A stretch of DNA of 64,000 nucleotides from Harmothoe impar (Eukaryota > Annelida > Polychaeta > Phyllodocida > Polynoidae), in contig OX381705.1 in assembly GCA_947462335.1 (NCBI GenBank), positions 36,045,570 to 36,109,569 of the forward strand, given 5' to 3'. Below are positions 22,798 through 31,840 of this stretch, one piece after another. A model generated the notes under the pieces. The model did no database searches. It saw only the letters and a program-made list of their open reading frames with translations, and had not been told where the DNA came from. The position numbers and the translations under genes are program-made. The first letter of the stretch is position 1; each line of letters begins with the position of its first letter.

Positions 22798-23474
22798 GTT
22801 GAGTGGGCACATGATTGGCAGGCACAAAATGTATTCCATGTGGTTCCAAGTATAACTTCGTAGTAAGCGCACAGCACACTACTGTCACCTACTGGTCTGA
22901 CTGCACATCACCTGCCTTTATCGTTAAAAGTAAAAGTGCCAGTCAAATTGCAAATCCCTTTCCTCCAAATAAGGTTGCTTTCATCTGAGCTAGCCCTGTG
23001 ACAAGTGGTGTCATACTGTTCCTAAACTAACCACTAGATGTCCTCATTGCATTTTCAATTCATACATGCGCTTCTCTGAATAAAATTGTGAGATGCCAGG
23101 TTGGCTTAAGAATAAAAAGACCATGTGTTGTCAACATTGTGCCGCTACCTGATCGATGAGTCGTGCATTCTACCTGCTCTGACAGAGCTGATTGAAAGTT
23201 GATATGGCATCCAGAGGAGATGAGTTTGTTCATCAAATATTTTTGGTAAATATTAATAGTTTTCAACTCAAACAAATGGTGGGGTGATTTGACATCTGTA
23301 GGGGTGCTAACTGAAGGGGCTGGGTGTTAAGCCATCTACATGATGCACATGTAGGGGTGCTTACTTAAGGGGCTGGGTGTTAAGTCACCTACATGATGCA
23401 CCTATCTGATGCACATGTAGGGGAGCTAACACTCGGGCTAGGTGGGGCATAGAATGAAATGCAGAATAGTGGGA
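22798..23474. other. Intergenic DNA; no gene seen
   Basis: Contains a short local duplication, near 23.29-23.43 kb, of a phrase around CACATGTAGGGGTGCT (three degenerate copies). No coding or element structure otherwise. Confidence 0.4.
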
Positions 23475-23482
23475 GGGCAGAT

Positions 23483-24176
23483 CCCGGGGGGGGGGGCACT
23501 CCCTATCTTTTCTATAGTCACTGTGTGCGAACATCACCCTAAATTTGGTACCCTTAGGGAGTGGTCATTTTTTAACAACAGGGGGGGTCGGTGGATTTTC
23601 GCGCGAGCGGGTCAAAAAAAATTTGGTCCCCCCTGCGGAAGGGGTCACAAATTTTTCAGTCCCCCCCCCCCCTAGGCAGGTTGAAAATGAGCGCGGCCGA
23701 CCCCTTTGAGCTATAGTAACACCCGGGCTTTTTCGCTAAAAGGGGGTGTAATTTTTTTGGTCCCCCCCCTTCAAGGGGTCCAAATTTTTTTGGTCCCCCT
23801 CCCAAACCCACCAACCCCCCCCCCCCCCCCTGTGACCACTCCCTTATCAAGGGGCGACATTTCTTAAAAGCATACCCTTTTCAACTTACCAGAAAACGGA
23901 CCCCAATCATGAATGGCCCTGAAAGATATACCCAGGGTGACCTTGAGAAAATAACTGAATCAAGGGTGACCAAGAAATATTATAGGAAAATAAAGCGAAA
24001 AATACCTTTTAAAAAGCCATTATGGTTAACGGACCCCTTTCTCCCCAAATTTGCTTAAAAGCACCCCTTATCAAGGACCCTCGCGGGTCCGTGCCTAGGA
24101 CCCAAAAACGGACCCTTTCCCTTGGAATCATGTTAACACATATGTATCCAAATCCGATGGAGTCCCCCCCCCGGGG
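23483..24176. mobile_element. CCCGGGGG-ended element with 8-bp target duplication, host of a nested MITE
   Basis: Ends CCCGGGGG...GCACTCC and GGAGTCCCCC...CGGGG are flanked by GGGCAGAT at 23475-23482 and 24177-24184. Subtracting the nested 287-bp MITE at 23557-23843 (plus its TTA) leaves about 400 bp, close to the 371-bp relative at 18602. The interior has degenerate AAGGGTGACC/ACGGACCCC units. Confidence 0.8.
23557..23843. mobile_element. MITE, TTA target duplication, nested in the preceding element
   Basis: Left end GGGAGTGGTCATTTTTTAAC, right end TGACCACTCCC, flanked by TTA (23554-23556, 23844-23846). Long G and C runs lie inside each end. The interior phrase CCCTTTGAGCTATAGT is shared with 8557-8800. 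287 bp. Confidence 0.85.
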
Positions 24177-24283
24177 GGGCAGATACATTTTGGACTGAGA
24201 AGAATATATATTTTGAACATGTACATTCTGCTTGGAACAATAGGTTGCGGAGATATGAATCATCAACTTTTGTGAGAGTTGCG

Positions 24284-24299
24284 GGCCCTGACAAGGGCC
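24284..24299 (-). terminator. Histone-type 3' stem-loop
   Basis: On the minus strand GGCCCTTGTCAGGGCC forms a perfect 6-bp stem with a 4-nt loop. It matches the histone mRNA consensus GGYYCTTYTCARRRCC except for one loop base (G in place of Y). It begins 33 nt after the stop codon of the minus-strand gene at 24333-24722, the usual distance in replication-dependent histone mRNAs. A downstream purine-rich element is only weakly suggested by CACAAAAG. Confidence 0.65.
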
Positions 24300-24332
24300 G
24301 TTGGTGCAGTTAGATGGCATACACGGTAGAGT

Positions 24333-24722
24333 TCACTCCTCCACCTCCATGGGCTCGGCCATCTGCACGTCCTCCTGCCACTCCTCCAGCAGCTGGCGCC
24401 TGTCAGCCTCCTCCTGGTGCGCGATCCGCACACACACCCGCAGGTACTGGAGGCGGTCCATGTACCTGTTGGCCAGGGTGATGTAGGCGTTCAGCACCCC
24501 CTCCAGGGTGAGGATCCGCAGGTGGAAGCTGTACCAGAAGGGTTTCTTCTTCTGGCTGTAGGCGCGCGTGAAGCGCACCCGCAGCTGGTTGAGCTTCTTG
24601 GTGAGCACCTCGATGTTGTTGGAGATGGCGTCCAACTGCTCCTGGCGCTGGGTGAGCTCCAGGTGGAGGCTGAAGGCGCCGTACACGGGGTTCACGATGG
24701 GCATGGTGCTGGCAGTGGTCAT
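24333..24722 (-). CDS. Intronless 129-residue helical protein, histone-gene-like architecture, function unknown
   Basis: A single open frame, ATG at 24722 and TGA at 24333-24335, in an abruptly GC-rich patch with strongly C/G-ending codons (CTG, CGC, GTG, AAG), unlike the AT-rich surroundings. The protein is not recognised. It reads as two long amphipathic helices (about residues 18-55 and 62-115) separated by a basic SQKKKPFWYSF turn, and ends in an acidic EPMEVEE tail. The first helix is coiled-coil-like (QRQEQLDAISNNIEVL). It does not align with any core or linker histone I know. A TATA box about 50 nt upstream implies a very short 5' UTR, and a histone-type stem-loop lies just downstream, with no AATAAA needed. 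This suggests a small, S-phase or germline chromatin-associated or structural protein, but that role is inference only. Codon bias and the flanking signals argue that it is a real gene. Confidence 0.75.
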   Translation of the reverse strand: MTTASTMPIVNPVYGAFSLHLELTQRQEQLDAISNNIEVLTKKLNQLRVRFTRAYSQKKKPFWYSFHLRILTLEGVLNAYITLANRYMDRLQYLRVCVRIAHQEEADRRQLLEEWQEDVQMAEPMEVEE

Positions 24723-24770
24723 CTTGTCAGGTTCTGGGTGCAGAATGAGCCGACCTCCTGGCCGCCCTAG

Positions 24771-24776
24771 TATATA
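24771..24776 (-). promoter_or_regulatory. TATA box of the intronless gene
   Basis: On the minus strand CCTTATATACTAG lies about 50 nt upstream of the ATG. That puts the expected transcription start about 20-25 nt before the coding region. Confidence 0.65.
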
Positions 24777-24784
24777 AGGCCCTG

Positions 24785-25136
24785 GGTGAGTCGTTCAGGT
24801 GGGATGAACTGCTCAGGTGCTGAGTGTTTCAGGCGCGGTGAGGCGCTCACCCAGTGCGGCGGTCCCTTTGAAGTGTCCCTGCGGCGGCGGACTTCTTACG
24901 GCGGAGGTCAGGTGGGCCCCGCCGCACGCCCTTTGAGGTGGACATCAAAGTGGCGCCACGCGCGGCACAGGTGTGAACTAATGGAAGGTGTTAAAAATGT
25001 CAAGGTGTTACCCCGGTTGTACGCTGTAGACCTGCGTGTGTTCCGGCTCGCCTCCTCGATACGAGCGGAGCGGGCTACAACCAGGCTTACCCCGGTTGTG
25101 GCTACAGTCCCAAGACGCGTACGTATGTGGGGCTGA
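24785..25136. promoter_or_regulatory. GC-rich, CpG-rich upstream region of the intronless gene
   Basis: About 350 bp of GC-rich DNA directly upstream of the TATA box, with repeated words CCCTTTGA(A/G)GTG and TTACCCCGGTTGT (25009, 25089). The plus-strand open frame here (24786-25136) has no recognisable domain and is most likely a by-product of high GC. Confidence 0.45.
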
Positions 25137-25873
25137 CAGCATAATTATATTATGGTTACAGGCGAGCCTCCACATATAAGACTACATGCTAACGACCTCT
25201 TGAAAATATATAAATTTGCTTCCCGTACACAACAGGTTACATTACAAACGTTATGAACATTAAATAGAATCAATATAAGAGCACACACCTAGAAGAACGC
25301 CCCTTTTATTTGAGTTTGTAAAATGGCAAACGAAAACACACCGTTTTCCCGCATGCATCCACGTATGAAACCATATAAATAGCAAAATCCTTTTCGTTCA
25401 CGACTAGTGCAATATTTAGATTGTGGTAAAATGAAGGACTCCCACCTTGTGAATGGTGTACTTGATAAGACAGCAGATGGCGCCACAACAGCATGACTGT
25501 CCCCAGATGGGTACTAACACGGCCCGGTCCCCGCACTCCTGTCTGGTACCATCCAAGTTACAGAAAAAAGGGGGTGTTTTTCATGGACTTCGCGCTGACT
25601 TAATATATATATCTGCGGAAAGCAGAAAAGGTTGCTTCTTGGTAAAGAACTCTGTGTAAAGGGGGTGTAACCAGGGTGTAAATGACACTGACTCTACAGA
25701 AAGGGGCACATGCTATCGGGAAGGGGGTATTGACTATTGTTATCAGCTATCTTTCTTGATAATGAGTTCAATGCATCTAGACCTATGTTTAGCATGCTAT
25801 AACAAGTGTTGGACAGTGAACGAATAGTATACAGGTAGCCTACTAGTCTATATTTCAAAATTATCAAAAGGGT
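25137..25873. other. Intergenic DNA between the small gene and the LINE; no gene seen
   Basis: AT-rich, with only short overlapping frames on both strands and no domain or repeat I can name. Confidence 0.35.
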
Positions 25874-26995
25874 GTGCCTTTCAAAAATATCAGCGTGTTA
25901 TTGAAAAGAGGTACATTCTGCCGATCTTCCTACCTTGATCTAAGGAAGGCTTTTGACACGGTCGACCACCTCCTGCTACTTAATGAATTAACCAAAATTG
26001 GGTGCAGCGATTTGGCTAGAGCCTGGTTTGGCAGTTATCTATCTGGAAGGTCGCAGCAAACGGTTGTTGATGGCCTATTTTCTAAGGCCAGGGAAATTAC
26101 CTGTGGAGTGCCCCAAGGCTCCGTTTTGGGGCCGCTTCTGTTTGTAATTTATATCAACAGCATAGTGTCATGTTTGCAGCATTGTTCTTATTACATGTAT
26201 GCTGATGATTTGGCTGTGGCAGTTTGTAATAAGGACCCGCAAATAGCCCGAACACTCCTACAGGAGGATCTGGATAGGATAGAAGCCTGGTGTATCGATT
26301 TCAAACTTACGGTAAACTCAGACAAAACCCAGGTTCTCTGGTGTACGACTGATGCTGCCGTGGGTTTCATAGATACACACAGACTTACATTGGGGGGCAA
26401 ATACCTGCATTCTGTGGAGTGTTTCAATTACTTGGGTGTGACAATCGATCGAGCGCTTTCTTTTGAGCGTCACTTAACTAAGGTGGTTAACACTGGTAAG
26501 GTTAAGTTAACAAACCTGCGTCGACTGAAGAAGTATATGGACTTTAGTCTTTCGCTGCTACTCTATAAGCAAATGATTTTGCCCTGTTTGGAGTACTGCG
26601 ATTTTATCCTGGAGAGTGGTTCTGAGGAGTTAGTAAGAAAGGTTCAGACTACTCAGAACCACTGCCTGCGATGTTGCATGGGCATCAGAGACCCACGGCT
26701 AATATCAGTTGATGACCTGCACACTGCCTGCACTATGGATAGGCTAAAATATCGAAGGGAGAAAGGCTTGCTGGGTTTGGTGTATAAACACAGCCGACGC
26801 CCCAATAACTTGGTGGTCCCTACTAGGGTTCTGCGAAGTAATGCCAAGATGCTCATTAAACTACAGAGACCAGGTGGACAGGTTTACAGGGACAGCCCCC
26901 TATATAGGGGAGTTGCCCTATGGGACAAACTGGCCCCTGAAGTTCAAAAAATTGCAATGTATAGTGCATTTATGCAAAAAATCAAGGGACCTTGA
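25874..26995 (+). CDS. LINE reverse transcriptase ORF (truncated)
   Basis: 373 codons with RT motifs in order: LDLRKAFDTVDH (about residue 22-33), FGSYLSGRSQQTVV, GVPQGSVLGPLLFVIYI (about 79-95), MYADD catalytic box (about 108-112), LTVNSDKTQVLW, YLGVTID, then thumb and C-terminal region ending in YRGVALWDKLAPEVQ. The family is RNA-directed DNA polymerase of non-LTR retrotransposons. The Met at 25874 lies in flanking DNA, so the native start is lost. The same YRG(V/I)(A/S)LW motif occurs in the minus-strand LINE at 6.6-6.9 kb. Confidence 0.9.
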   Translation: MPFKNISVLLKRGTFCRSSYLDLRKAFDTVDHLLLLNELTKIGCSDLARAWFGSYLSGRSQQTVVDGLFSKAREITCGVPQGSVLGPLLFVIYINSIVSCLQHCSYYMYADDLAVAVCNKDPQIARTLLQEDLDRIEAWCIDFKLTVNSDKTQVLWCTTDAAVGFIDTHRLTLGGKYLHSVECFNYLGVTIDRALSFERHLTKVVNTGKVKLTNLRRLKKYMDFSLSLLLYKQMILPCLEYCDFILESGSEELVRKVQTTQNHCLRCCMGIRDPRLISVDDLHTACTMDRLKYRREKGLLGLVYKHSRRPNNLVVPTRVLRSNAKMLIKLQRPGGQVYRDSPLYRGVALWDKLAPEVQKIAMYSAFMQKIKGP

Positions 26996-27545
26996 ATTTG
27001 TCTAGTGAAGAATTGTTTCTATTATGATATTTCTCGATGCTATTATCGGTGTATTTTTTACTGTGATCATATGAAAGGGCTAGTCCTAAGTGATGCGAAT
27101 TGACTATGTTAATTAGTTAACTGTACTATAGCGTACACTGGTAGCTATGCCCGGTGCTAAATTTTTCTCCAGTAGCAATGTCTATGTTGAATGTCACTAC
27201 TGCCATGAAGGCATGAATACTTGATATATAGTCGGATGTGAGAATATATGAGAATGTTTGTCGCTCAATCCCGATGGTTACCATAACCCATGATGTGTCG
27301 GCGCCCACCTGATTACGCTACCTTATGTGGTGTTAACTGTGGTCCTGATGTATATAAAGGTCTACTTGAATCGCTGCCCACTGCACTGTATTTATATGTG
27401 AATCACCTGTGTTTTCTGTGTACTATATCTGCGATGAATATGTACTTGAATCTTGATTGAAATATGACACTTGAAATATACTGATCATCAATATTGGCTT
27501 TATTTGAGAGACGTAACACATGTTATGGAATTTATGTCAATAAAA
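25900..27545 (+). mobile_element. 5'-truncated LINE (jockey/CR1-type) with intact RT frame
   Basis: Reverse transcriptase homology begins abruptly near 25920 at the LDLRKAF motif, so the endonuclease, ORF1 and first RT motifs are missing, as expected from incomplete reverse transcription. The 3' UTR runs to an A-rich stretch (CAATAAAAAAACTTACC) near 27540. Neither edge nor a target duplication is certain. It is younger than the LINE remnants at 4.6-8 kb because its frame has no stop or shift over more than 350 codons. Confidence 0.8.
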
Positions 27546-29612
27546 AAACTTACCAAACTCAAACTCAACTCATGAAAACGGTGCCTTTCCCACTCTAAAA
27601 TCCGTGTAAAGGAGGCGTATTTGAAAGGCCATAACGAGGATAATGGTGTCAATATAGGTCTGGGGGTGCTACATGTACATGCATGTGTGTAGTAATTAAT
27701 AAGTCCACAAAGCGCGTTAATACACACATATGCATTTGATTGTAATTGTGCATATCACCATAGACATGCATGAATGAATAGGTATAATATAATAGAAAAG
27801 TGGTTTCTCATTAGTGAGGTCTGAAAAATATTTCTTTTTCTTTTTAATTCGCGGGCTGATATGTATGTACATGTATACAATGTATAGAATTATATGTGGT
27901 TTTTTTTGGTGACCATAATTCACATTTCATTACTTGATTAATTGATATTTAAACGTGGGAAAGTTGTAAGTTATTTCTATCTCACTGCATTACTTTCAGT
28001 ATACGGTTTAATTTGATACCAAATATGCCAATACTTCTCCATTTATATCATGTTTTTAATAAGAAAAATTCGCAACAAAAAAAAGTTTTCCTCAAAACCT
28101 GATTTCTTTGATGCGCGCGGTGATGAGAACCCATTTTATTTATTTAGAATGGTTTGGGGGGTAGAAATCACAACTGCTAGTCAAAGAAGTTTAGTTGATG
28201 TGGCTTTTATTAAATAACAAACGTTTCGGAGCTTGGTGTCCTTCTTCTTTATTTATTTAGGTAGCCTTACATACATTTTTGGTCAGTTAAACTATTTTCT
28301 AACCTGTAGGACGGGTTTGAAATTGTTATATTATTAGTAGGACTCAATCACTGCATGGGCATGGATAATCCGCTTTAACCAATGCACGTCTGTGTTCGTG
28401 TAAGTGGTCCGTGTTTTTACATAGACTTTGATGCAACTCCAAAACATGGGTACAACTAGACAGTTGCTGAATCCAGTTTTGCAGTCCATTGCAAACAAAA
28501 ATAACAACAACATTCATATATGTTTCATGAGATGTGTTTGCATGAGTATTACATTGGACAAAAACGCATAATGAAACTTTAAGCACATTGAGTCACTTCA
28601 CGATATGCTTCATGTACATGTAATACAGTTGCCCACATGTGACTGTTATGCAATTTATCAAAAGGGTGTATTCTGATAATTCTGCGGATCAACTTTCAAG
28701 AGAGATATATTCATGTCTGTACAACACTGGACTGGCCGTATTGATTTGTAAATGTATTTTTAGAAAATCACCAAGTGTAATAAAATTGTAAAAACTCATA
28801 AACTCAAAAACAACAACAGCAACAACGCCACATGAAAGGAGTGGTGATCCATGTTATTTACAGAACTGTGTAGAAGTGGATTCTAGTTACACGTGTAGGT
28901 GTCCGTTAATTGTCTACCCTGGTCGGACGTATAGGGTCTAATTAGCGGCTATCGATCTGCCGCCGGAGGGGGAGGGGGGTTGTTACGGCTTGTTCCCGGT
29001 CTGCTAGAGCCTATTGTGATCCCCGGGTGTCAGCTTCACCAGCTAATTCCACTTAATTAAACATAACTTTAGCAGGAGGATGCAATATTTCCTAACCAGA
29101 GTTTTCTGACTTCCCTGATCCACGTATATTTTTTTGTGGATATCCAAGGGATTTAATTGGGATCCGAGACATAGGAACCATAATCGACATTGATAAGCCG
29201 GCCAGTCCGGCTCATTGGGGAAAAACGGCCATTGGGTCCGAAATGGCACGCTTGTTACTTTGAACTAGGCCAAAGAATGGTTGGTTTCCAATAACATAGT
29301 CTTACATTTTTTGTTTCCCTCGTTATAGGGACCGGTTTTAGGATGTTCCCATTAGATTGTCCGATATACAAACCGAAGAAGTCGGTACATATAACATTTA
29401 AAAAGGGATAAAACGAGAGGGACACTGCTTTGCGAGATCCGGTCGGGTGACTGGAAACCAACCTTCCCCTTTCTTGCCCTATAGGCTATAGCCTATAGGC
29501 AATACCCCGGGTTGATACAAGACCACTTAGTTTATACCATTCAAGCGCGTGTTCAATCAAGACTTATATTTGCTTCCAAACAAGGATGTTTATCAATTTG
29601 TCGTCATATGTG
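27546..29612. other. Intergenic DNA; no gene seen
   Basis: AT-rich to about 28.9 kb, then mixed. The 28.19-28.25 kb stretch contains AACGTTTCGGAGC, a phrase often seen at ends of Penelope-like elements, but no supporting coding sequence. An A-rich CAACAACAGCAACAAC stretch near 28.81-28.83 kb may be a retroelement tail. Confidence 0.3.
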
Positions 29613-29743
29613 CAGGGGCGGATCCATTAGGGGTGGTCTAGTGGGGGGGGGGGGGGGGCACAGCCAAACGGTTTTGGGAGGGGAGGGGGGACACGTGCGC
29701 CCCCCCCCCCCTCCCCCTCAGGCCACCCACTGGATCCGCCCCT
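29613..29743. mobile_element. hAT-like MITE (CAGGGGCGGATCCA ends)
   Basis: CAGGGGCGGATCCA at the left and its inverse TGGATCCGCCCCT at the right, 131 bp, with G and C runs between. At least ATGTG is duplicated at both edges, part of an expected 8-bp duplication. CAG...CTG-type ends with this sequence are typical of hAT MITEs. Confidence 0.65.
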
Positions 29744-29825
29744 ATGTGATTTTGGTAAACACGAGACATGTAAGGAGACAGAGAAGGGGCGTGTCAACGT
29801 CCTGGGGTGGTCCACTCCCTAACTT

Positions 29826-29911
29826 TAAACCAGCAGATCTCGGTATCCCTCCACCGACAGTCAGGGCGCAGTCGGGACAGGTACTCAGCCCTATTTATAG
29901 GAGAGCTGGGC
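29826..29911 (-). repeat. Dispersed repeat with TATA-like box (pair with 45559-45656)
   Basis: It shares the phrase AGTCGGGACAGGTACTCAGC and its flanks with 45559-45656. On the minus strand both copies show CTATAAATAGGGCTGAG or CTATATATAGGGCTGAG, which looks like a TATA box followed by a start region. This may be a fragment of an LTR or another promoter-bearing element. It is cut off here by the TTAA-flanked MITE that follows. Confidence 0.5.
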
Positions 29912-29917
29912 TTTTAA

Positions 29918-30118
29918 CCCTTTAGGGCCGAGCATCGACTATAGTTGACACCATGGCTGGCCGAGCATCGACTATAGTCGATGCCATGGCTGGCCGAGCA
30001 TCGACTATAGTCAACATAACTCTATGGGAAACAGCAAAGGCTCGGCCCTGGGAAGGTATCTGTGAAAATGGCTCGCCCCCATCACCAGCAAATCATTTTT
30101 TTGGTCGGCCTTAAAGGG
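29918..30118. mobile_element. piggyBac-type MITE with TTAA target duplication and palindromic 33-bp repeats
   Basis: TTAA at 29914-29917 and 30119-30122 flank ends CCCTTTAGGGCCGA and, reversed, CCCTTTAAGGCCGA. TTAA duplication with CCC-starting ends is the piggyBac signature. Inside, a 33-bp unit starts at 29928, 29961 and 29994; its core is the perfect palindrome GCATCGACTATAGTCGATGC at 29965-29984. No transposase. Confidence 0.85.
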
Positions 30119-30131
30119 TTAAGTAAGTATG

Positions 30132-30285
30132 CAGGGGCACGTGCCCCCCTAGACCCACGGAAAAGGGGCCCTTGGTATGACTCTTAACTATAGGAAATGT
30201 GGTACAGGACGCTGCCTGTGCCCCTCCTAGACCAAATTTTCTTGGCTGTGCCCCCCCTAGACCACCCCTTCTGGATCCGCCCCTG
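30132..30285. mobile_element. Second hAT-like MITE
   Basis: Starts CAGGGGCACGTGCCCC and ends TGGATCCGCCCCTG. GTATG is present at both edges. The right half closely resembles the copy at 29613-29743; the left end has diverged. Confidence 0.55.
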
Positions 30286-30558
30286 GTATGTCCGTGCATC
30301 AACCCAATGTTGGTACCCTTATACTTGGGTATATTCTGAAAAAGGGTACCCCTTCAAAAAGGTGTTTTTCCCCAGGAAAATAACTGTGCAATTGCCTAAA
30401 ACCGAGTGCATTCTGTTTTAAGGGGGAAATCCAGGGAAAATCTAACATTTTTAAGCAATATTATCAGGGAAAGCACCCCTTTCCCTGCCAAAAGACAAAT
30501 ATGTGCTCTTAAAAGGTATGACTTTGGCCCAAAACGACAAAGAAAAAAGTGCCCCTTA

Positions 30559-30732
30559 AGGCCACCGCAAACGACGTGTTTGGATCAGCTGTCTCGATCA
30601 GTAACCAAGGAAAAGCGCTGTTTGCGGGACCCCCACTGATCGGATCAGAGCATTATCAAACATGTTTGATAATGCTCTGATCCGATCAGATGATCGAGAC
30701 ATCTGATCGAAACATGCTGTTTGCGGTGGCCT
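30559..30732. mobile_element. Harbinger-like MITE with a 54-bp perfect palindrome
   Basis: Ends AGGCCACCGCAAAC and GTTTGCGGTGGCCT are exact inverse copies, flanked by TTA (30556-30558, 30733-30735), the duplication of PIF/Harbinger elements. The 174-bp element contains a perfect 54-bp palindrome at 30636-30689 (centre CA/TG at 30662/30663) and repeated GATCGAGAC/TGATCGA words. Confidence 0.8.
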
Positions 30733-30735
30733 TTA

Positions 30736-31809
30736 GAGAGGGACCTGGATGTTCTGTTGGCAGGGCCGAAAAAGAGGCCCTTTTCCTGCAGTTCGTGCAC
30801 GCACCTAGTACTTAATCAGAAGTCCAGGAGTGGATCCCAGCCATCAAAGTAAGAGGGGAGGGGATGTAACCGTTTACATTTCGGTTTAACTTTTTATTCT
30901 TGACCTTTTTCGGGTCGATCACACCCCTCTAGACAGACAGACGATCTGTGTGTGACTGACAGAGATAGAGACAGGCAGAAAAGGACAGAGGGGAGTTTTG
31001 AGCTAAAGGTAGACTGACCTCTGCAGCCCTGTCACGTTTGCCCGTATATTCACGACGGACCTCCATCACCACCCCTGACCAGGCGCCTCATGTTTTGGTG
31101 TATAATAGACTGGAAGCAGGGCAGCTGTTACATCCCCATTGTCCACTCGTCAATTGTGAGGGTTCATAAAGCCTTTCATGAGGTGCATTCACTGTGTGGG
31201 GGTTACATTGTATGAACGTGCCCCAGCTGTGACTTTGAGAAATATGAAGTATAGGTCGGCGGGAGAGGCTTGTGGCAACAATAGTGCAAGACATTTAGTT
31301 ACATTTGACTGCAGTCAAATATTTGTTGTTGTTGCATACAGTATTAGAAGTAATGGCTGTGGATTCTCCTCTTTGTATTTTTTTTACCTTTTTTTTTTGG
31401 GGGGGGGGGGGGATTTTAAAGTATTATCCCTGAGAATGTCATATACCCATAATTTACAGCTTTCGTTTTTTAAAACTTCTGTCACATAACAGACTATAGC
31501 CATTGTGGTAATTGATGTGGAATACATTGGTGACTTAATTATTGATTTGCAGAACTGTCTGTCTGGCGTCCCAGCACCTACCCCACTACGGTGTTGCAAA
31601 CATTAACCCTCCCAGCCCGCCCTGGAGGCCGACGGCTGCATGCTACCTGCGGGAGGGGCGAGCAGCGATCCAATCAATACCTGGTTATTGGGGGCAATTC
31701 CCGCTCTTTGTCAGAGCACACGTGCTAGGGGTTGCTGACAAGGGTCAACTATAGATTGCCATAACTGCATGATGCTCAGTCACACTGGCTGCAACTCTGT
31801 CCCTGTCTC

Positions 31810-31840
<31 letters not shown>

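Noticed and set aside
24786..25136. 116-codon plus-strand frame
   Set aside because: It lies in the GC-rich upstream region of the minus-strand gene, is rich in Arg/Gly/Cys by composition, and has no domain.
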